Positions 14,321-17,435 of a stretch of DNA of 17,435 nucleotides are shown here, piece after piece; within the stretch, counting starts at the first letter, position 1; each line of letters opens with the position of its first letter. This DNA comes from Chloroflexota bacterium. Lineage in GTDB: Bacteria > Chloroflexota > Dehalococcoidia > Lucifugimonadales > JADFKI01. A model generated the notes under the pieces. That model saw only the letters and a list, made by a program, of their open reading frames with translations, ran no database searches and was not told where the DNA came from. Location of the stretch: contig JADFKI010000044.1 in the NCBI GenBank assembly GCA_022565015.1, positions 1-17,435 of the forward strand, in the 5' to 3' direction. The translations under genes were made by a program, and so were the position numbers.

Positions 14321-14940
14321 GTCTGGGGCTCGGCCTGGCGCTGGTGCTCCTCTGGGGCCTGGCGGTCATGTTCTTCAGGGCCAACCGTATCTGGCTGCTG
14401 TACTACCTCACCGGCTCCATAGGGTTGGCGTTCATCATAATTTTCGTGGGAAGGGCGACTCCCCTGCAGGGCCTCATGGAGACCGGCGTAGCCACGTCCA
14501 CCTTTCTGATCACGAACCTCATGGGGATACCCGCGAGGATATTCGAAGCCGACCCAACCTCGCTCATGATATTCGTTGTCGGCCAGTTCGTGGGCCAGGA
14601 CAACGGCTGGACGATGGTGCGCGTGACCGTGGAGTGTTCGAGCCTGCTGGAGACGGGCATCATAAGCGGCATGGTCGGCTTTTATCCCGCCTGGTCCGTT
14701 CGCAAGAGGTTAGTGTTGGTGGCGGTGGGCGTCTTCGCGGCATTCATCGCCAACATCATACGCCTCGCCGTCATCATCTGGACCCTGCATTTCTTCGGCA
14801 AGGACTCCCTGTTCATCGCCCATACGATAGTCGGCAGGGCTGTCTTCTTCGTGCTGATCATCGCGATCTTCTGGTACATGATCACCCTGCCCACCATGCG
14901 GGTCGTGGCAAAGAAGCTGCAGCGGGATATGGCGACGTGA
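14317..14940 (+). CDS. Exosortase/archaeosortase family protein, XrtG-like
   Basis: A 207-aa polytopic membrane protein. The three exosortase residues are present in order and in membrane-edge positions: Cys107 (VECSSLLE), Arg149 (NIIRLAVI) and His169 (FIAHTIVGR). Exosortases are proposed to cut C-terminal anchors of exported proteins and pass them to another acceptor. Length, the ECSSLLETG segment and the neighbours (GT2 transferase, PTPS-like protein, tailed secreted protein) point to the exosortase G branch rather than the EpsH-type enzymes of polysaccharide loci. It shares a 4-base ATGA overlap with its presumed substrate upstream and a GTGA overlap with the glycosyltransferase downstream, so all three are co-translated. 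Classification as XrtG is by context and motif, not by profile search. Confidence 0.85.
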   Translation: MSLGLGLALVLLWGLAVMFFRANRIWLLYYLTGSIGLAFIIIFVGRATPLQGLMETGVATSTFLITNLMGIPARIFEADPTSLMIFVVGQFVGQDNGWTMVRVTVECSSLLETGIISGMVGFYPAWSVRKRLVLVAVGVFAAFIANIIRLAVIIWTLHFFGKDSLFIAHTIVGRAVFFVLIIAIFWYMITLPTMRVVAKKLQRDMAT

Positions 14941-16319
14941 CGGACACGCTTCTTGGATTCTTCTTGTTCTGGGGCATATGGCTGTTCGTGCCTCTGCTCA
15001 TAGACGGCAGCACAGCCATAAGCTACCTCATCGGCGCATGGCGCTATGAGCGCTCCCAGAGGGGCCGAAGAAAACTTTACGAGCTCGAATCGTTTCCTAC
15101 GATTGCGATAGTAATTCCGGTGCACAACGGCGAAGACTACCTGGCGAATTGCCTGGAGTCCATGCGACGCCAGACGTATCCGCACGAAAAGATCCACGTA
15201 GTCGTCGTGGACAATCAGAGCACGGACCGCACGCGCGAGGTCTTCGAGGAAGAGATGGCCAGGCCCTTCGAAGGGCACATGGACCTGGTGTCCCTGGCCT
15301 TCAAGGGTAAGGCGTGGGCGCTGAACGCCGGAATCCACATGTCCAACACCGATTTCGTGTGCAACGTCGATTCGGACACCGTCCTGGCGGACGACGCCAT
15401 CTATAATCTTGTGCGCGCCTTTGTTCACGACCCGAAACTTGCGGCGGCCACCGGCACCGTCGAGGTGCTGCCTCCCGAGGCCAAGGGCATGCATCCGTTC
15501 CGATACGCGATGGCCCAGGCCGAATTCGTCGAATACCACGTTGCATTTCGTGTCGGCAGGCAATACCAGAGCGTGACCAAGAGCCTGTTCACGCTGGCAG
15601 GCGCGTTCTCGTGTTTTCGTAGAGAGGTGCTGCTGCAGACCAATCTCTACAACAATCTGACCGTTTCGGAGGACACGGACCTCACGTTTAACGTGTACGA
15701 AAAATTTCCCGACATGCATGTCATGACGGTCTCGGAGGCCGTCGCCTACGTTGAGCCCTCCCCAAGCCTCGCCGCGCTCTACTCTCAGCGGGTCCGCTGG
15801 CAGCGTGGTGAGCTGGAGGTCATGGCGCTGCATCCGGAGCAACTGGGCCATCCACTCCGTCTGAAAGGAATCAGCACGACCAGGTCACTTCTGATTGACC
15901 ATACCCTGGCCTTTCCTCGCGTCGCGTGGACGTTCCTGTTCCCATTCATGGCGTTCTTAGGGTATCCGGTGGGGCTGGTGGTCTCGGCCATGGCGTCCAT
16001 GTATGTCGCCTATGTAATGTTTGACGCACTGTACATGCTGACGGGCTACGCCATGGCGGACGAAAGGTCGAAGACGCGGCTTCGCGGGGCGTGGTGGGTA
16101 TTCGCGTTCTTGCCCATCTTCAGATATATAACCTTCTGGTTTCGCATTGGGGGCTTTCTCGAAGTGTTTATGGAGCCGCCAAAATGGAGGGTGCAAAGTC
16201 CGTGGGTCCAGACCATGGACGGTCTGGTTCAGCTACGGGTGAGCACGGTCTCGTTGCTATCCCACGTGTCGTCGTCCAGGGTGGTGTCCGTGTTCGTCAA
16301 CATATTAAAAGGGGGTTGA
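14937..16319 (+). CDS. Membrane GT2 glycosyltransferase, exosortase G-associated type
   Basis: A 460-aa processive-type family 2 transferase. One N-terminal membrane segment (about 4-22) precedes the catalytic domain: IVIPVHNGEDYLANCLESM, the metal- and nucleotide-binding Asp145-x-Asp147 (VDSDT), the catalytic-base segment SEDTDL (Glu245-Asp246) and the QxxRW motif Gln284-Arg287-Trp288. Several C-terminal membrane segments follow (about 330-420). It would add sugar from an activated nucleotide sugar on the cytoplasmic face, perhaps exporting the chain. It matches what I recall of TIGR03111, the GT2 clade found beside exosortase G. The GTG start overlaps the exosortase stop (GTGA), giving tight coupling; an upstream in-frame extension into the exosortase gene is a frame shadow and is not used. 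Confidence 0.88.
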   Translation: MTDTLLGFFLFWGIWLFVPLLIDGSTAISYLIGAWRYERSQRGRRKLYELESFPTIAIVIPVHNGEDYLANCLESMRRQTYPHEKIHVVVVDNQSTDRTREVFEEEMARPFEGHMDLVSLAFKGKAWALNAGIHMSNTDFVCNVDSDTVLADDAIYNLVRAFVHDPKLAAATGTVEVLPPEAKGMHPFRYAMAQAEFVEYHVAFRVGRQYQSVTKSLFTLAGAFSCFRREVLLQTNLYNNLTVSEDTDLTFNVYEKFPDMHVMTVSEAVAYVEPSPSLAALYSQRVRWQRGELEVMALHPEQLGHPLRLKGISTTRSLLIDHTLAFPRVAWTFLFPFMAFLGYPVGLVVSAMASMYVAYVMFDALYMLTGYAMADERSKTRLRGAWWVFAFLPIFRYITFWFRIGGFLEVFMEPPKWRVQSPWVQTMDGLVQLRVSTVSLLSHVSSSRVVSVFVNILKGG

Positions 16320-16545
16320 GCTAACCTCACGTTGGCTGTTTGGCCCTCTTCGGTCGGAGTCCACTTATTATTCTGGAGCTTGTGGCCCTTGTATGGGGCG
16401 GACTACTATGTTCGGGCCCGCACTTAGTTCCCTGGGAAGCCGGTATACCTATATAGTTAGCGACTGCCCGCGAGTGCAAGGAGTCCGGTATTTCGGCTGA
16501 TCCATCTGAAAAACCCGGCATCCGCGGCGACGCAGGTGAAATGCT
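16320..16545. other. 226-bp gap inside the operon; nothing definite
   Basis: No convincing open frame, terminator or promoter is visible. The only clear signal is AGGTGA (16534-16539), the ribosome site for the next gene. The gap is large compared with the overlapping genes before it, so the GT-C fusion may have its own promoter or be only partly co-transcribed. Confidence 0.4.
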
Positions 16546-17435
16546 TTGACGCAAGTCTTAATACTCGAACGCGAGGAGCAAGTCAGAGAGCTTCTGGCGG
16601 AGATCGTGCGTCTGCTGGGTTGGACCGCTCAAGCCGCAACCTATGACGAAGCCCTCGATGCATCGCAAGACGGCCCCCCGGCCCTAATAATCGCCAGAGT
16701 CGAAGAGGCGCAGGCGGGTGCTGAGATTGGGCGCTACCTGGCCTCCCGCCCGGAGCTTGCGGAGGTCCCGCTCCTGATTCTGGGGCCCCCGGATGTCGGG
16801 ACCGAGGTAAGGACAGCCAACGGTACGACTTTCGTGCCGATGCCCTTCAGCGTTGACGAGGTGCTGGAGCTGCTGCCACGTATTGTGCCGGAAGCCGATG
16901 TCGCGGCATCACGGCTCAGACACCCCGGTAGGTTGAGCGAAGCCTGGGACTCGGTCAGTCCCTATGTGGAAGCGGCATGGCCGTTCGTGTCCTTTGCCTC
17001 TGTGGCCCTCCTCACCAGTCTCGTCTTTCTTTTTGTCAGATTGCCGGGGAGCCCGTCGGGATGGAACCTCGTGCCCGCGGACGCCACATGGTCTCTCCTC
17101 GTCTACGCGCGCAATTTCATAGAATCGCAGACGTTTTCATACGCCCCCCCCGTGGCAGAGGCCGGCATGACGAGCCCCCTATGGGTATTGCTGATCTGGG
17201 CGCTGCACTGGCCGTTCGCTCAGCTGGGCGTCGAGCTGCCGGGCCTGGCCCAGCTCATGGGGATTGCCCTGGGCTTCGGGTTGAGCGCGCTGGTTTACAT
17301 GATCGTCAGGCTGGTCGCGGACAACAAGCTCCTTGGGGTCATGGCGGGCCTGCTCGTCGCATTAGACCCAACCTTATCTTATGCACGGGTCTCGGGGGCT
17401 GAGTCTCTCCTGTTCCCCTTTCTCGCCCTTGGAGT
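16546..17435 (+). CDS. Degenerate receiver domain fused to a GT-C-type membrane glycosyltransferase (cut by window edge)
   Basis: The frame opens at TTG 16546, six bases after AGGTGA; an in-frame stop at 16537-16539 excludes any earlier start. It runs open to the edge (296 codons). Residues 1-120 have a receiver-like pattern (TQVLILEREEQVRELL, PALIIARVE, EVPLLILGP, FVPMPFSVDEVLELL), but the phosphoacceptor position is Arg51, the Ser/Thr position is Gly and the conserved Lys is Met. From residue 145 it becomes a membrane protein: a first helix (about 145-166), then a loop with Asp179 in DATWSLLVYARNFIES and TSPLW, the first-loop pattern of GT-C mannosyl/arabinosyl-type transferases that use polyprenyl-phosphate sugars. 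Three more hydrophobic segments follow. The receiver would be cytoplasmic and the catalytic loop outside. The rest lies beyond the window. Confidence 0.75.
   Translation, partial: MTQVLILEREEQVRELLAEIVRLLGWTAQAATYDEALDASQDGPPALIIARVEEAQAGAEIGRYLASRPELAEVPLLILGPPDVGTEVRTANGTTFVPMPFSVDEVLELLPRIVPEADVAASRLRHPGRLSEAWDSVSPYVEAAWPFVSFASVALLTSLVFLFVRLPGSPSGWNLVPADATWSLLVYARNFIESQTFSYAPPVAEAGMTSPLWVLLIWALHWPFAQLGVELPGLAQLMGIALGFGLSALVYMIVRLVADNKLLGVMAGLLVALDPTLSYARVSGAESLLFPFLALG

Noticed and set aside
14634..14936. Upstream extension of the GT2 frame into the exosortase gene
   Set aside because: The added residues are low-complexity Arg/His-rich sequence in the wrong frame of the exosortase; the GTG at 14937 with GTGA overlap is the natural start.
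14682..15851. 389-codon open frame on the minus strand
   Set aside because: It lies opposite the exosortase and GT2 genes, whose motifs and overlaps are clear; its translation has no recognisable domain. It is a shadow of GC-rich codon use.
16977..17402. 141-codon plus-strand frame near the right edge
   Set aside because: It is a shadow of the receiver/GT-C fusion, whose frame shows a clear membrane pattern through the same bases.
1..17435. CRISPR arrays, tRNA or rRNA genes, classic metabolite riboswitches
   Set aside because: No regularly spaced repeats, cloverleaf-type ends with GTTCGANTC, or recognisable riboswitch cores were found in the gene-free stretches by eye.

Overview
This 17.4 kb window (moderately GC-rich, mostly plus-strand genes) looks like a Chloroflexota genome, probably Dehalococcoidia/SAR202-like. 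That is an inference from the gene mix (TcuA-type flavoprotein, stand-alone amidohydrolase_2, D-2-hydroxyacid dehydrogenase) and from PhoB-type regulators carrying an LRWPxL segment near residue 22. There is no rRNA or other marker to prove it.

Layout. (1) 1-1453, minus: a TcuA-like FAD dehydrogenase, nearly complete and cut by the left edge. (2) 1661-5910, plus: a signalling block. A two-TM, GAF-containing histidine kinase overlaps a canonical PhoB-type response regulator by 20 bp. Two paralogous regulators follow, whose receiver domains have lost the phosphorylation residues; the second has also lost most of its DNA-binding domain. (3) 6020-6186: a 167-bp MITE-like element with perfect 16-17 bp terminal inverted repeats, abutting a 63-codon minus-strand gene (6187-6378). 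(4) 6758-8876, plus: a D-2-hydroxyacid dehydrogenase and an atypical amidohydrolase, probably one catabolic unit, ending in a C-rich G-poor tract that could be a Rho site.

(5) 9063-17435, plus: the most interesting region. A tightly packed operon encodes a protein with two Cys-rich metal-binding repeats and a C-terminal PTPS-like domain; a large PTPS-related membrane protein (14-bp overlap); a secreted beta-rich protein with a C-terminal hydrophobic/basic tail; an exosortase with Cys/Arg/His triad (ATGA overlap); and a membrane GT2 glycosyltransferase (GTGA overlap). The set exosortase + GT2 + PTPS-like + tailed substrate matches what I remember of the Firmicutes exosortase G (XrtG) neighbourhood (TIGR03110/03111/03112 and the Firmicu-CTERM tail). 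This appears to be a divergent XrtG-type protein-sorting and glycosylation locus outside Firmicutes. It is followed by an unusual fusion: a degenerate receiver domain joined to a GT-C-type membrane glycosyltransferase, cut by the right edge.

How the genes may work together (inference): the tailed protein is exported, recognised by the exosortase at its C-terminal anchor, and joined to or modified with a glycan supplied by the GT2 and GT-C enzymes. The PTPS-like and PTPS-related proteins are conserved accessories of unknown chemistry. The pseudo-receivers in both the regulatory block and the GT-C fusion suggest signalling by protein contact rather than phosphotransfer.
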